Assembly (NCBI GenBank): GCA_024742285.1
Contig: JANSYR010000011.1
Coordinates: 62,001 to 126,000 of the forward strand
Length of the DNA: 64,000 nucleotides
Reading direction: 5' to 3'
From: a bacterium
Lineage (GTDB): Bacteria; Myxococcota_A; UBA9160; UBA4427
Shown here: positions 47,079 through 55,478 of the stretch, piece after piece
Layout of the letters: each line of letters opens with the position of its first letter
Position numbering within the stretch: position 1 is the stretch's first letter
The notes under the pieces: model-generated
What the model saw: the letters and a program-made list of their open reading frames with translations, nothing else
What the model was told of the DNA's origin: nothing
The model's database searches: none
Made by a program: the position numbers and the translations under genes

Positions 47079-48962
47079 CTACGCGGTGTGACCACCCGTA
47101 AGCTCCCTATCTCTCAAGAGAAGATGAACGCGTCGTGCCGACTGGCTTGACAGGCCATCGACTACCTTTTGAATTCGGTCGGATGCGGCTTCGTTGGTCG
47201 CAACGATCCAGATCTGGGAGAAGTCGGAGTTGAGGCAGTTCTGGATGTTGTCTGCGACTGAGGATTTTCCGGTTTCGACCTCGATCGCGATGCGCTCTGA
47301 ATCCCTGGTCGCCACTACGTCGACCCGTCCGCCGAGCCGCGCTGCCTCCTTCGTAACGTCATAGCCGACCGCACGGAATTTCTCGACGTAGAACTCCTTC
47401 CAAAACGCATGCTCAATTGATTCGGAGCGGGAGCTCTCGGAGCCGCGTGTCAGTCGGTACGCGGCATGCGTGGGCCGCAGGACAAGCTTCTTTGTTTGGC
47501 CGACAGGAATAGATGCGGACGCGAGCAGGCCGCGAGCGATGAGTGAGTCCTTGAGCCGGGTCCCCCGGTCTGCGCTCAAACCGAGTCGTCGGTAGCGAGT
47601 ACGAACCGCGTCGAGTGGATGCTGATCGCAGTCCAGAAGAAAACGGATATCGAGCGACTCTGGAGCGCCGCCAATCGCGGCGCTGGAACCTATCGGGTCG
47701 GGTCCTGCGGGTAGTCTCCACCGGTAACTTGCTCGCACCCTTCCGCTGCGCAGATGGTGAGCAAGCACAGCATCCGTGACGCACCCCTTCGCAACTTCCT
47801 GTTTTGGGAAATGCACCATGAAGGGCTTCTGCCAGCGTCCCTGAAGCTTGACGATTCCGTCGCCCAGCGGGAGGCGGTTCAGGTACCGCTTCTGATTCTC
47901 TTGGAGCAGCATCATCGCGGCCGCTCGGTTGATGTCGGTCGGCTCCTTGAGATTTAGGCAGATGCTCGTGTAGGTGTTGCCGAGCGCGGCGCTGCTGATG
48001 AGGTGCGGGTGCTGGTCGACAACGACAACGCCGATCCCCACCTCGCGGCATTGCCGGAGCAGTCGGTTCATCGCCGACTCCTTTGCTCGGTTTTCCTGGC
48101 GGTAGAGGAAGTGATGCGCCTCCTCGACGATGATCATCAGGCGGACCACCTCGCGATCGGGAGCCTGGAGTCGATGGTGGAATAGCCACGTCATGAGCGT
48201 CGACACGAGAAACTGCTGCGCCTTCTCGTCCAAGCCATCGAGCTCAATGATCGTGTTCTGCCCAAGAAGCTGATCAACCAGGCGGGATGGGTCGCTGGAA
48301 GCGGCCTCGAAGCCGCCTGCGAAGGTGAGGCTCTCTAGGGCTCGGACCATGGATGCCTTCCAGCCGACGGCTCGCCCTTGAACGTCGAGTTCACGCGCTG
48401 CCTGAAGAATCGAGTCGATCGTTGGCCAAGGCTGGCTTGGCCCGTACGCGCCTATAACGAGCTTCTGAAGCTGGCTTCTGGCTCCGTCCCCGAGAGTGAA
48501 GGCCGCCGCGAGGGCGTCTATGAGCTGCGCGACGTGGGCGCGGAGGTCCAGACCTGGGGGTGGTATCAGCGGATTGAACGAGAGCGGGGAAAGCGATCGC
48601 CCCGGCGTGAACAAGTTCGTGGCGCGTTTCAGCACTGGAAGCAAATGTCGCACGGTCCGTTTCGTGTCAAGAAATAGGAACGGGATGCCTTGCTGACCAA
48701 GCTGGCGGAGGAGCCCGAATACGATGTTCGTCTTGCCGCTTCCCGAGCGCCCGTAGAGGCCAATCCCCTGCAGCAGGTCCGCTCGGCTGAGCCCGAATGG
48801 ATGGGAAAGCTGGAGATACTTCACGCTGCCAAGATGAATCGGGCCGGCCGCGAGTGCTGCCGGGGGCGGGGGCAGCAGAATCGAATCCGCCCAATCGCCT
48901 AGGATCCTTCGGGCTGTGGCCCCTATATGTCGCTCCAGAAGCTGTCTGGATTCGGCATCCAA
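47079..48962 (-). CDS. HerA-type ATPase fused to nuclease-like domain (copy 2)
   Basis: The 627-residue protein has Walker A GRSGSGKTN at about 71-79, a FLDTKRTVRHLLP stretch, Walker B LMIIVEEAHHFLY near 290, and an arginine-finger-like RLLRQCREVGIGVVVVDQ. The C-terminal part has a winged-helix-like region (IRFLLDCDQHPLDAVRTRYR) and a nuclease-like core RVDVVATRDSERIAIEVETG (546-565). It shares RVDV...EVET with copy 1, although the rest differs. The start is uncertain: TTG 48962 has a poor ribosome site, and the frame is open up to the preceding stop at 49043. Likely a DNA motor or a processing enzyme. Confidence 0.72.
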   Translation of the reverse strand: MDAESRQLLERHIGATARRILGDWADSILLPPPPAALAAGPIHLGSVKYLQLSHPFGLSRADLLQGIGLYGRSGSGKTNIVFGLLRQLGQQGIPFLFLDTKRTVRHLLPVLKRATNLFTPGRSLSPLSFNPLIPPPGLDLRAHVAQLIDALAAAFTLGDGARSQLQKLVIGAYGPSQPWPTIDSILQAARELDVQGRAVGWKASMVRALESLTFAGGFEAASSDPSRLVDQLLGQNTIIELDGLDEKAQQFLVSTLMTWLFHHRLQAPDREVVRLMIIVEEAHHFLYRQENRAKESAMNRLLRQCREVGIGVVVVDQHPHLISSAALGNTYTSICLNLKEPTDINRAAAMMLLQENQKRYLNRLPLGDGIVKLQGRWQKPFMVHFPKQEVAKGCVTDAVLAHHLRSGRVRASYRWRLPAGPDPIGSSAAIGGAPESLDIRFLLDCDQHPLDAVRTRYRRLGLSADRGTRLKDSLIARGLLASASIPVGQTKKLVLRPTHAAYRLTRGSESSRSESIEHAFWKEFYVEKFRAVGYDVTKEAARLGGRVDVVATRDSERIAIEVETGKSSVADNIQNCLNSDFSQIWIVATNEAASDRIQKVVDGLSSQSARRVHLLLRDRELTGGHTA

Positions 48963-49042
48963 AAGGGGGAGGGCGCTTCTCCATCGCCGAACGCTGGAAC
49001 CGATGATCGGTTCCAGCTTCGCGAGGAGATCTGAGGTGGATT

Positions 49043-49471
49043 CTATTCTGTCCCTCCCAGACCAGCATGCTGCCGCAGGCGTTTGAAGAGCTCGTCCTGC
49101 AAGGCAGAGATGTCGCTCTCGTGGTCCCGCAATCGCCGCAAGCGATCCCGCTCCAGAGTGAGCAGCTGATTCTTGAGATTGTCGCGTGACTTAGCCCGAT
49201 ATCGCGGAATACGGGGCAAGTACGAATCCAGAGCCATGAGATCCGTTCCGATCCGGCACTGCGCGCGGAGAATTTCACGCAGATGGCCGCGGTGGAGGTC
49301 TCGGACGCGATCCAGCCTTTCCGAGAGTATTGCGATCTCGAGGCCGAGCTGAGCCCGCGGCGTACTGGGAGAGAACGCGGTCTGCGTTCGTCGAAACGAT
49401 CGCGCGATCGATTCGAGCCTCTCCGCTACTTTGGCCATGGGCAACGATTGGCTCGTAGCTGGAGCCATTGA
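49043..49471 (-). CDS. Coiled-coil protein upstream of HerA-2
   Basis: From ATG 49471 the product is 142 residues, nearly all charged helix: VAERLESIARSFRRTQTAF, LGLEIAILSERLDRVRDLHR, then NQLLTLERDRLRRLRDHESD and LQDELFKRLRQH, with heptad spacing. Alternative starts lie at 49546 (GTG) and 49441. It overlaps the end of the winged-helix gene and lies just upstream of the HerA-2 frame. It may bridge or load the ATPase; this is inferred from context only. Confidence 0.6.
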   Translation of the reverse strand, partial: SMAPATSQSLPMAKVAERLESIARSFRRTQTAFSPSTPRAQLGLEIAILSERLDRVRDLHRGHLREILRAQCRIGTDLMALDSYLPRIPRYRAKSRDNLKNQLLTLERDRLRRLRDHESDISALQDELFKRLRQHAGLGGTE

Positions 49472-50202
49472 ATTTTCTTGCCTGGTTGCGTGAGCTCGTA
49501 GAAGGGGTGAGATCTCCTTCTCCGTGGAATCCGGCGGACCACGCACTGCGCATGAAGAAAGCGAATAGCGTCCCGCGCATTGTTTCCGCTCATGCGAATC
49601 GTTGCGTCGCGCATCTTTGCGAGCAGACGGATACGGGCCGGCTGCATCGGCTCGCGGAGCGCTCGGATGACGAGGCTTCGATGGGTCGAGCAGGTTCGTC
49701 CATAGAGCTCCCAGTCGAGGTCAGGATAGGTGAGTGTTGGTGGCTCGAGCTCTTGATCCCGATAGAGGCTGGCCTGCATCTTGGCCCCGCGTGTGGTGAG
49801 CCAGTAGACGCGATGGTTGACGGCTCCGGGATTGAGGCAGACTACGAGTCGATCCGCGTGAAGGCGGCGGAGAACGGCGCAGCATTCGCTACGCGGGACT
49901 CTCGCTCTCGCGGAGCACTGCGTCGCGGTCAGAGGCTGATCCACGACAACAAGGATTCGTTGGCGTCGATCCAAAGCAGGTAATCGAAGCAACCTGGGTG
50001 ATATCTGTGGAATACGCTTGTCCATGCGACGGGTTGTACGGCGCGCTCGCACTCGAATGCCACGAACGCGCGTGCGTCTAGACAGCGACTTCTCGGTTTT
50101 TAAAGCTTTCTCCGGATAGTTCGACGCTTCAGAGTTGACGCTTCTCGCCCCATCAGGGGTCTCGGCTGGATCGTGTGGATCTAGTACGGGAGCTCGCCTC
50201 AT
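49426..50202 (-). CDS. Tandem winged-helix DNA-binding protein
   Basis: The 258-residue protein has a basic, low-complexity N-terminal 60 residues. A winged helix follows (QCSARARVPRSECCAVLRRL, then a wing ending YWLTTRGAKM). A second winged-helix-like unit near the C-terminus is similar in layout (RIRLLAKMRDATIRM, ARDAIRFLHAQCVVRR, YELTQPGKKI). ATG 50202 has GGAGG upstream and overlaps the preceding stop (ATGA); ATG 50025 is an alternative that begins closer to the fold. It may regulate the module or deliver DNA to HerA-2. Confidence 0.65.
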   Translation of the reverse strand: MRRAPVLDPHDPAETPDGARSVNSEASNYPEKALKTEKSLSRRTRVRGIRVRARRTTRRMDKRIPQISPRLLRLPALDRRQRILVVVDQPLTATQCSARARVPRSECCAVLRRLHADRLVVCLNPGAVNHRVYWLTTRGAKMQASLYRDQELEPPTLTYPDLDWELYGRTCSTHRSLVIRALREPMQPARIRLLAKMRDATIRMSGNNARDAIRFLHAQCVVRRIPRRRRSHPFYELTQPGKKIQWLQLRANRCPWPK

Positions 50203-50678
50203 GGTTCCTCCACGCGGCGCTGAACCTCATCCCAGACGTCTGCGATCGACTGTGATCGAAACCAGAGCATGGAATGATCAGCGCAGTGCTTCGAGCAGAA
50301 GAGGCTCGAGTCGCTGGGGTCGATCGGACGCGTCGAATCGAGCTCGTCGATCGTTGAGTCGTGCACGCGAATCGCTCGCATGCCGTAGCCGAGGGGAGCT
50401 CCGCATCGATCGCATGCTGGCTGATTCGGTGCACTCGTGTTGGCAACGATCGGTGGCATGGATGTGCCGCGATAGCTGTGGATGTCGTCCAGTATCTTGT
50501 AGTCGAGAAAATGTTCATCCGAGCAGAACACCAGCAGGTCATCTCTGTCGCTCTTCGGGACAAACTCGTTGATGCCGATCACGCTGTCTTCCGCGACGAT
50601 GACTCGGGATCCCTGGTCCAGGGCCTCGCCGCAGGTGTGGCACTTCCACGCTGAAACTGAGAATTCATCGGGCGTCAT
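50199..50678 (-). CDS. Protein with two tandem zinc-binding modules
   Basis: The 159-residue protein has two copies of one pattern: CHTCGEALDQGSRVIV ending in FCSDEHF, and CDRCGAPLGYGMRAIRV ending in FCSKHCADH. Each has a CxxC pair and a later C-x-x-x-H pair, as in TRASH or zinc-ribbon-like folds. A helix with tryptophans ends the protein. ATG 50678 is the start. It is the first gene of a tightly overlapping set leading to HerA-2. The partner is unknown. Confidence 0.65.
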   Translation of the reverse strand: MTPDEFSVSAWKCHTCGEALDQGSRVIVAEDSVIGINEFVPKSDRDDLLVFCSDEHFLDYKILDDIHSYRGTSMPPIVANTSAPNQPACDRCGAPLGYGMRAIRVHDSTIDELDSTRPIDPSDSSLFCSKHCADHSMLWFRSQSIADVWDEVQRRVEEP

Positions 50679-50785
50679 GTTCTGGATAAGGAGCCCGAGT
50701 TTATTAACAGTTCAACTGGATCGGTCGTCCCGTGTAGGCAGCATGATGTGCTCAGGCATTGAGATCGTGCGGTCGTGCCTCCCAG

Positions 50786-51430
50786 TTACTTCGCATCCTT
50801 AGAAATCGATCTGTATCCACCGCCTCCGACGACCACGTGGTCGAGGAGCGGGACTCCGAGAATCTCGCCCGCTTCCGACAGTCGCTTCGTGACCGTGAGA
50901 TCTTCCTTCGAGGGATCCAGGTTCCCTGAGGGGTGGTTGTGGGCGACGATGATTCTGGAGGCATTGGCCAGCAGAGCCCCCTTGTAGACCTCCCTTGGAT
51001 GGACGAGGGAAGCGTTGAGGGTGCCGACCGAGATCTGCTCGAGTCCGCAGAGCCGGTTTCGGGCGTCCATGTGAACCGCGTAGAAGGCCTCTCGGTCCAG
51101 GGCCTGGAGCGGTGACAAGAATCGCGCGACATCAGCAGGCCCGTGGATGGGCGGCCGCTCGGTCGTCTGTGGCCGGCTGAGCGATAGCTCCACGCGATAG
51201 TCAGAAATGTCGAAGTAGGCGCTGCTCGGTCGATCTTCGTCCCCGGCGCTGTAGCGCGGGCGTGAGGGAGCATCGGAGCGCGGATGTATGAGTAGGACGT
51301 CATCCTCCGCCGTCACCTCGAACTCCGTTCCTGGGTAGTAGCCGTGCTCCTTGAGCCAGTTCCCCGAGAGTCGAATCTGTGGGTACTCCTTGCCGTTCGA
51401 TGAGTAGCTTGAAACTCGTCTCCTTCTCAT
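50786..51430 (-). CDS. SymE/AbrB-like domain fused to RadC-like JAB domain
   Basis: The 214-residue protein has an N-terminal stretch (PQIRLSGNWLKEHGYYPGTE, FEVTAEDDVLLIHPR) that closely fits the SymE toxin-like SpoVT/AbrB fold. From about residue 95 it is RadC-like. The JAB/MPN metal motif is IIVAHNHPSGNLDPSKED, preceded by a conserved LNASLVHPREVYKGALL. RadC proteins are frequent on mobile elements and have a putative metalloprotease or nuclease role. The fusion with a SymE-like domain is unusual. It is separate from the HerA-2 set by about 107 bases. Confidence 0.8.
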   Translation of the reverse strand: MRRRRVSSYSSNGKEYPQIRLSGNWLKEHGYYPGTEFEVTAEDDVLLIHPRSDAPSRPRYSAGDEDRPSSAYFDISDYRVELSLSRPQTTERPPIHGPADVARFLSPLQALDREAFYAVHMDARNRLCGLEQISVGTLNASLVHPREVYKGALLANASRIIVAHNHPSGNLDPSKEDLTVTKRLSEAGEILGVPLLDHVVVGGGGYRSISKDAK

Positions 51431-52067
51431 GTCTCAGCGGAGTCGATCTCGCTTGATAAACCTTCATCTGGATAGGTGGATTGGTTCGCGACTGATCGAA
51501 TAGCGCAGCGTTCTTCGGCTCTATCGAACGCATCGAGACGAGCTCAGTTCACAGTTTCTAGCGAAGCGCTGCCGATGTCAGGTCGGCTGTCGTTCGCTAA
51601 TGGAGATAGCGTCGCCGCGCCGTGGTACTGGACAACATTGCTAAGAGCGATGTGGGTATTCCGGGAACAACAGTGGACTGTCTGAGAGCTGAGCGCGTCG
51701 AGCGCGTCCGGCCGCCGCGTGAAGGGCAGGTTTTCCGCCCGAACGCGTCGTGTGCCGGCGTTCACAACGGGCAAGCGGCGACGCGAACGATCAGCTGCGG
51801 ATAGCGTCCGAGAAATTCGACTCTCGAGTGGCGATTGTCGTCGGAGGGCGTGTGGTTGCCAGATTCGCAATCCGGAACGAAACCGAAAAGCTTAAGTACT
51901 TGAGGAACGTATTTCGCTCAACGGAAAGTGCATCACGCGTTCGAAACGAGCGTTTGGGGGTCGAACTTTCGGCATCATGCCCGGTTGGGGCGTGCTACCG
52001 AAAGTTCAATCTCCCGCGTTCGGTACGTGTTCGGAACCCTATCCAGGTGAACGAATATTAGAGCGCG
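51431..52067. other. Noncoding region upstream of the second integrase
   Basis: No gene can be supported in this 637-base stretch. Short frames on both strands lack ribosome sites. It contains a 10-base inverted repeat at 51963-52007 and AT-rich patches near 51,880-51,930 and 52,055, suitable for promoters of the divergent RadC-like gene and the integrase. Confidence 0.5.
51963..52007. repeat. Inverted repeat upstream of the second integrase
   Basis: GAACTTTCGG at 51963-51972 and CCGAAAGTTC at 51998-52007 are perfect 10-base arms with a 25-base spacer, ending 60 bases before the integrase start. They could be recombinase-binding core sites or an operator. Confidence 0.5.
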
Positions 52068-53369
52068 ATGCCTCGTATAGCTGGAGCAATGGCAGAGGAG
52101 GATATTTACGGCAACAAGAGAAGATACGAACGGATGGTTGCGAACATCGACGCGCTCGCACTTCCGGTGACTTCGCATGGAGTTCGTGGCCGTCGAAAAT
52201 ACCACTGCAAGAACCCTGACAATCTTCAGTACTTCCATCGACTACACAGAATCTTCGAGAGCCGCGATACCAGCTTCACGCGGAGGGGCAGGTTGCTGGG
52301 AATACTCCTGTTTCTGACTGCGGCAACAGACAAGAATCTGGCTGATTGCGATCGGGAGGACGTCAATGAGATGGTTGCGAAGGCACATACAGTGAACCAC
52401 TCGAGCGAATCAAAGGAGACCTTCTTCAAGGCGATGAAGTACATCTGGGGGCAGCTCTTCCCGGAGCTTGACTCAAGGGGGCGAGTTCAAGATGGAGTTG
52501 TTCCATACCCAGTCAGGCACGTCTCCACGCGGGTAGACAGGAGTAGACAGCGCCGGCGAAATGACCGCCTGGCTGAGAGTGAGATCGATCGGCTGATCGC
52601 GTACTTCGGTACCGATCCGCAGATGCAGGCCTACATAGCCCTCGCGCTGGAGTCGCTCGGGCGGCCCCAGGAGATCTGCTACACGCGGGTAGGGGACGTC
52701 GAGATCAGAGATGGGGCCGCGAAGATCTGGGTTAGCTCGCACGGGAAGGAAGGGACGAAGTTTCTTCATTGCATTGAATCATATCCGTACGTGGCTCGTT
52801 GGCTTGCCCGGCATCCATACCGCGATGATCGAGAGGCGTTTCTCTTCATTGCATCCGGCGAGAAGGATCGCCAACTCACACCGGCGAACATCAACAAGAA
52901 GCTACGCCTCGCGTGTGCTCGACTCGGAATCGAGCGACGGATTACCGCGTATTCGCTGAAGCGGAACGGCGTGACTATACGCCGGCTGCGCGGGGAGTCC
53001 GACGTGGAGATCCAGCACGTTGCGGGCTGGACATCAACGAAGCAGCTCAAGACCTACGATCTCTCTAGCGCCGAAGACGTCTTCTCGAATCAGATGAGTC
53101 GAAAGCTCGGGCCCTCGCAGGTCGCCGCAGGAGAGTCCGAGAAATCTGTTCGGAGGACGTGTGCCTGTGGCGCACTTGCGGCCCCGATTGACAGGCTCTG
53201 TGGGACCTGTGGGCGAGTACTTGATCCGCAGCAGATCGAGCGGGAGCAGCAAGCAGATCGTGAGATCAGGGAGGTGTTTGCGAGAGCGCTTCAGAATCCG
53301 GAAGCGAGCCTTGCAGAGATAATCGCGGCGTATAGAAAGGAGAGGGTCTTCTGGGGATCTTCGAGCTAA
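52068..53369 (+). CDS. Archaeal-type tyrosine recombinase with C-terminal zinc ribbon
   Basis: The 433-residue protein has a recombinase fold with non-standard signature residues. The first Arg is in ALESLGRPQEICYTRVGDV. The usual HxLRH box reads AYSLKRNGVTIRR. The second histidine box reads VAGWTSTKQL, with W in place of H. The tyrosine is in KTYDLSS. These changes are seen in haloarchaeal-like XerC/D relatives. After the catalytic domain comes a zinc ribbon (CACGALAAPIDRLCGTCGRV) and a helical tail. ATG 52068 is the start. Its stop meets a converging mobile-gene remnant, so it sits at the island's right end. Confidence 0.82.
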   Translation: MPRIAGAMAEEDIYGNKRRYERMVANIDALALPVTSHGVRGRRKYHCKNPDNLQYFHRLHRIFESRDTSFTRRGRLLGILLFLTAATDKNLADCDREDVNEMVAKAHTVNHSSESKETFFKAMKYIWGQLFPELDSRGRVQDGVVPYPVRHVSTRVDRSRQRRRNDRLAESEIDRLIAYFGTDPQMQAYIALALESLGRPQEICYTRVGDVEIRDGAAKIWVSSHGKEGTKFLHCIESYPYVARWLARHPYRDDREAFLFIASGEKDRQLTPANINKKLRLACARLGIERRITAYSLKRNGVTIRRLRGESDVEIQHVAGWTSTKQLKTYDLSSAEDVFSNQMSRKLGPSQVAAGESEKSVRRTCACGALAAPIDRLCGTCGRVLDPQQIEREQQADREIREVFARALQNPEASLAEIIAAYRKERVFWGSSS

Positions 53370-53510
53370 TACCGTCTGGCGATTCGCTGAATGGCTCCGG
53401 CGCGTGTGGGCGTCCAATGCAGGTCTCGGTCGACTTCTATTCCGCTGCGAGTCCTTAGGGACCGCAGTTCAGGGAGACTGAAGTAGCCCCACTCGGCATC
53501 TTGGTGGCGG
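53366..53510 (-). pseudogene. C-terminal remnant resembling DUF2958
   Basis: A 50-codon minus frame (TTG 53518 to stop 53366) encodes EWGYFSLPELRSLR and IEVDRDLHWTPTRAG. This resembles the conserved C-terminal part of DUF2958, a family carried by plasmids and integrative elements. The N-terminal half is missing; in its place is the end of the MMPL transporter gene. The fragment marks a breakpoint between island DNA and the P450 cluster. The family match is from memory of the consensus. Confidence 0.5.
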
Positions 53511-55475
53511 TCAAGCAAAGAAGCCGGTCACTTCGACCTTTGCCTCGGGCACGATGGCGCGGAGCGGCTCGACGTTCTCTTCGAGAAATCTGATCTGAGA
53601 GCCGGCTCCAACTTGAGGCGCTTTCAACGTGACCCGCGCCAGCTGAAATCTCGAATCCACGACTTCTTCGAGATCGTCGCTGCCCGCGTTCTCGAAAAGC
53701 AGTAGTTCCTGTGCGATCAGCTTGCGATCGGAGGCTACCGAGTATGCATCGGAAGCCCCTTGATTGAGCGCCTGGTGGATTTCCTTGACGATATCAACGA
53801 CGGAGATCGTCTTTGTGATTCGGACGCCCTCGGTATCGGTGGCCTCGGCGTATGTCTGCAGGCGCTCGATCCGCTCGAGAAGCTGCGGGTCGTGCAGACC
53901 ATTCTCGTGCCCGGAGTCGAGAATGAGCTCCATTCCGCTCGCTCCGCCCATTGTGCGATCGATTGATTCGATGGCGATCCGAGCCTCGTTCTCTTCGGGT
54001 AGCCGTTCGAGCGGGTCATAGTCACTCGTGATTTTCGGAATACCGGCGCCAGCCACCGACAACACGACGAGAGCGCAAGCGATGACGCTCTTTGGATAGC
54101 GAGTTCCGATGCGCCCGCAGTGTTCGAGTAATCGTTCCGTCATCGGATCGGCCGTATCTGCGGTCGATGTGCGCGCCCGAATCTGGATCAGCGCAAGCAC
54201 GGCAGGGAGCGCGGTCAGAGAGAGCAACGCCGCACCGAGTACGCCAAACGGAATGAACAATCCGATGTCTCGAATCGGGACGAGATTGGCGGGGACGAAG
54301 GACAACATGCCACCAGCCGTCGTGAGGCTCGACATCAAGATCGCGGGTCCTGAATGATGCAGCGCGCCACGCAGTGCGTTTTCTCGCGCCTGCCCCCGAT
54401 CGAGGTTCTGGAAGAAAATCGCCAAGAGGTGGACCGAGAATCCCACGCCGACCGCAAGAATGAAGGAAGGGACGATCTGGCTCACGAACGTGAGCGGGCG
54501 GCCTGTCGCTCCCATCAAGCCGAGCGTCGCCACGACTGAGGCGCTCACGAGCGTAATGGGGAGCAGAACGGCAGCCCAGCGTCGGAAGACGAGGAGGAGG
54601 AGAGCCCCGATGGCCATGAACGCGTAGCCGGAGAATCGCGTGAGCTCCCGAAGCGTGAGCTGTTGGATCTCCCGGTTCAGAACCGGTGAGCCCGCCACCT
54701 CGATTTCGACGGCCGGGTGCGTAGATCGGAACGTCCGAACGAGCGCTTGCGCGGCCGCAACGAGCTCTCCGACTTGTGCCTCTGAGAGGTATTCGATCTC
54801 GTCGTCGGGCTCCCCGTCGGTGGTCGCGTCGCTGAACCCGGCGAGCACGTCGAGATCGACGGGTGCAAACGTCAAGGGCCGAATCACGATTCCGACGGTC
54901 CGCCCGTCTGTTGACAGGAATAGATCGCGATAGAAGGGATTGTCTCTGGCGAGCTGCTGCAATCGGGAAACGGCCTGAGGTGAGTCAGGCCATTCGTCGA
55001 ACAGCTCTCCCACGATCAGCGTATCGCCTTCGCCGCGAGTCTCACGGGCGTTGATGAGGCTCTGGACTTCGTCGACGTAGGGAAAGTCGTCTTCTATCTG
55101 CTCGTGCAGCTCACGCAAGACGGTGAGGAAGTCGGGATCGAAGACTCGGGGCGGCGTGATTGCGACGAGAAGGAAGTCGTCGCGGCCGAACTGCTCGCGT
55201 AGCAGGTCGTAGCTTTGGCGGATCGGATCATCGACGTCCAGATACCGGTCGACGTCGGCCAGAAACTCGAGCCTCGGAAGCTGGCCGGCCAGCCCCAGCA
55301 CGATCGCAAGGGCGCACACCAACACCCTGCGCGGGCGTCGATGGCAGGCCAGTCCGATCGCAGCGACTGCAAGTTCGAGTCGTCGACGAAGGCTCGGGGC
55401 TCGCGGACCCTCACGTGGTGAATCTGGGCCGGCGACAGACGCGGCATCCGCCGCGGGGGCGTCGGATTCAGACAT
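53511..55475 (-). pseudogene. MMPL/RND-family transporter truncated at its C-terminus
   Basis: The 654-codon frame has a first membrane helix (CALAIVLGLAGQLP, about 55-70), a periplasmic loop and the first membrane bundle at about 275-440 (YAFMAIGALLLLVFRRW, VPSFILAVGVGFSVHLLAIF). A helix near 465-485 and a second periplasmic loop follow. It then ends in VEVTGFFA and a stop. Family members continue with a second five-helix bundle, which is absent. The break lies where a mobile-gene remnant begins. ATG 55475 follows the P450 stop by three bases. It may be inactive, or part of a split gene. Confidence 0.75.
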
Positions 55476-55478
55476 GAA

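Larger units (their letters stand above)
35958..53510. mobile_element. Integrative genomic island at tRNA-Gly
   Basis: The island begins at the 3' part of tRNA-Gly with a tyrosine integrase and an excisionase-like gene, and ends near 53,510 beside a second integrase and a mobile-element remnant. Its genes are mostly unknown, tightly overlapping and visibly less GC-rich than the core genes to the left. Two HerA-type ATPase-nuclease fusions, a RadC-like protein and several zinc and winged-helix proteins lie inside. No second copy of the tRNA 3' end was found within the window, so the formal attR is unproven. It may be two elements side by side, since two unrelated integrases are present. Confidence 0.65.

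Noticed and set aside
51544-52061. Two candidate small genes before the second integrase
   Set aside because: Neither has a convincing ribosome site or recognisable domain. One (plus strand, ending 52061) contains a passage that looks protein-like, but this is not enough support.
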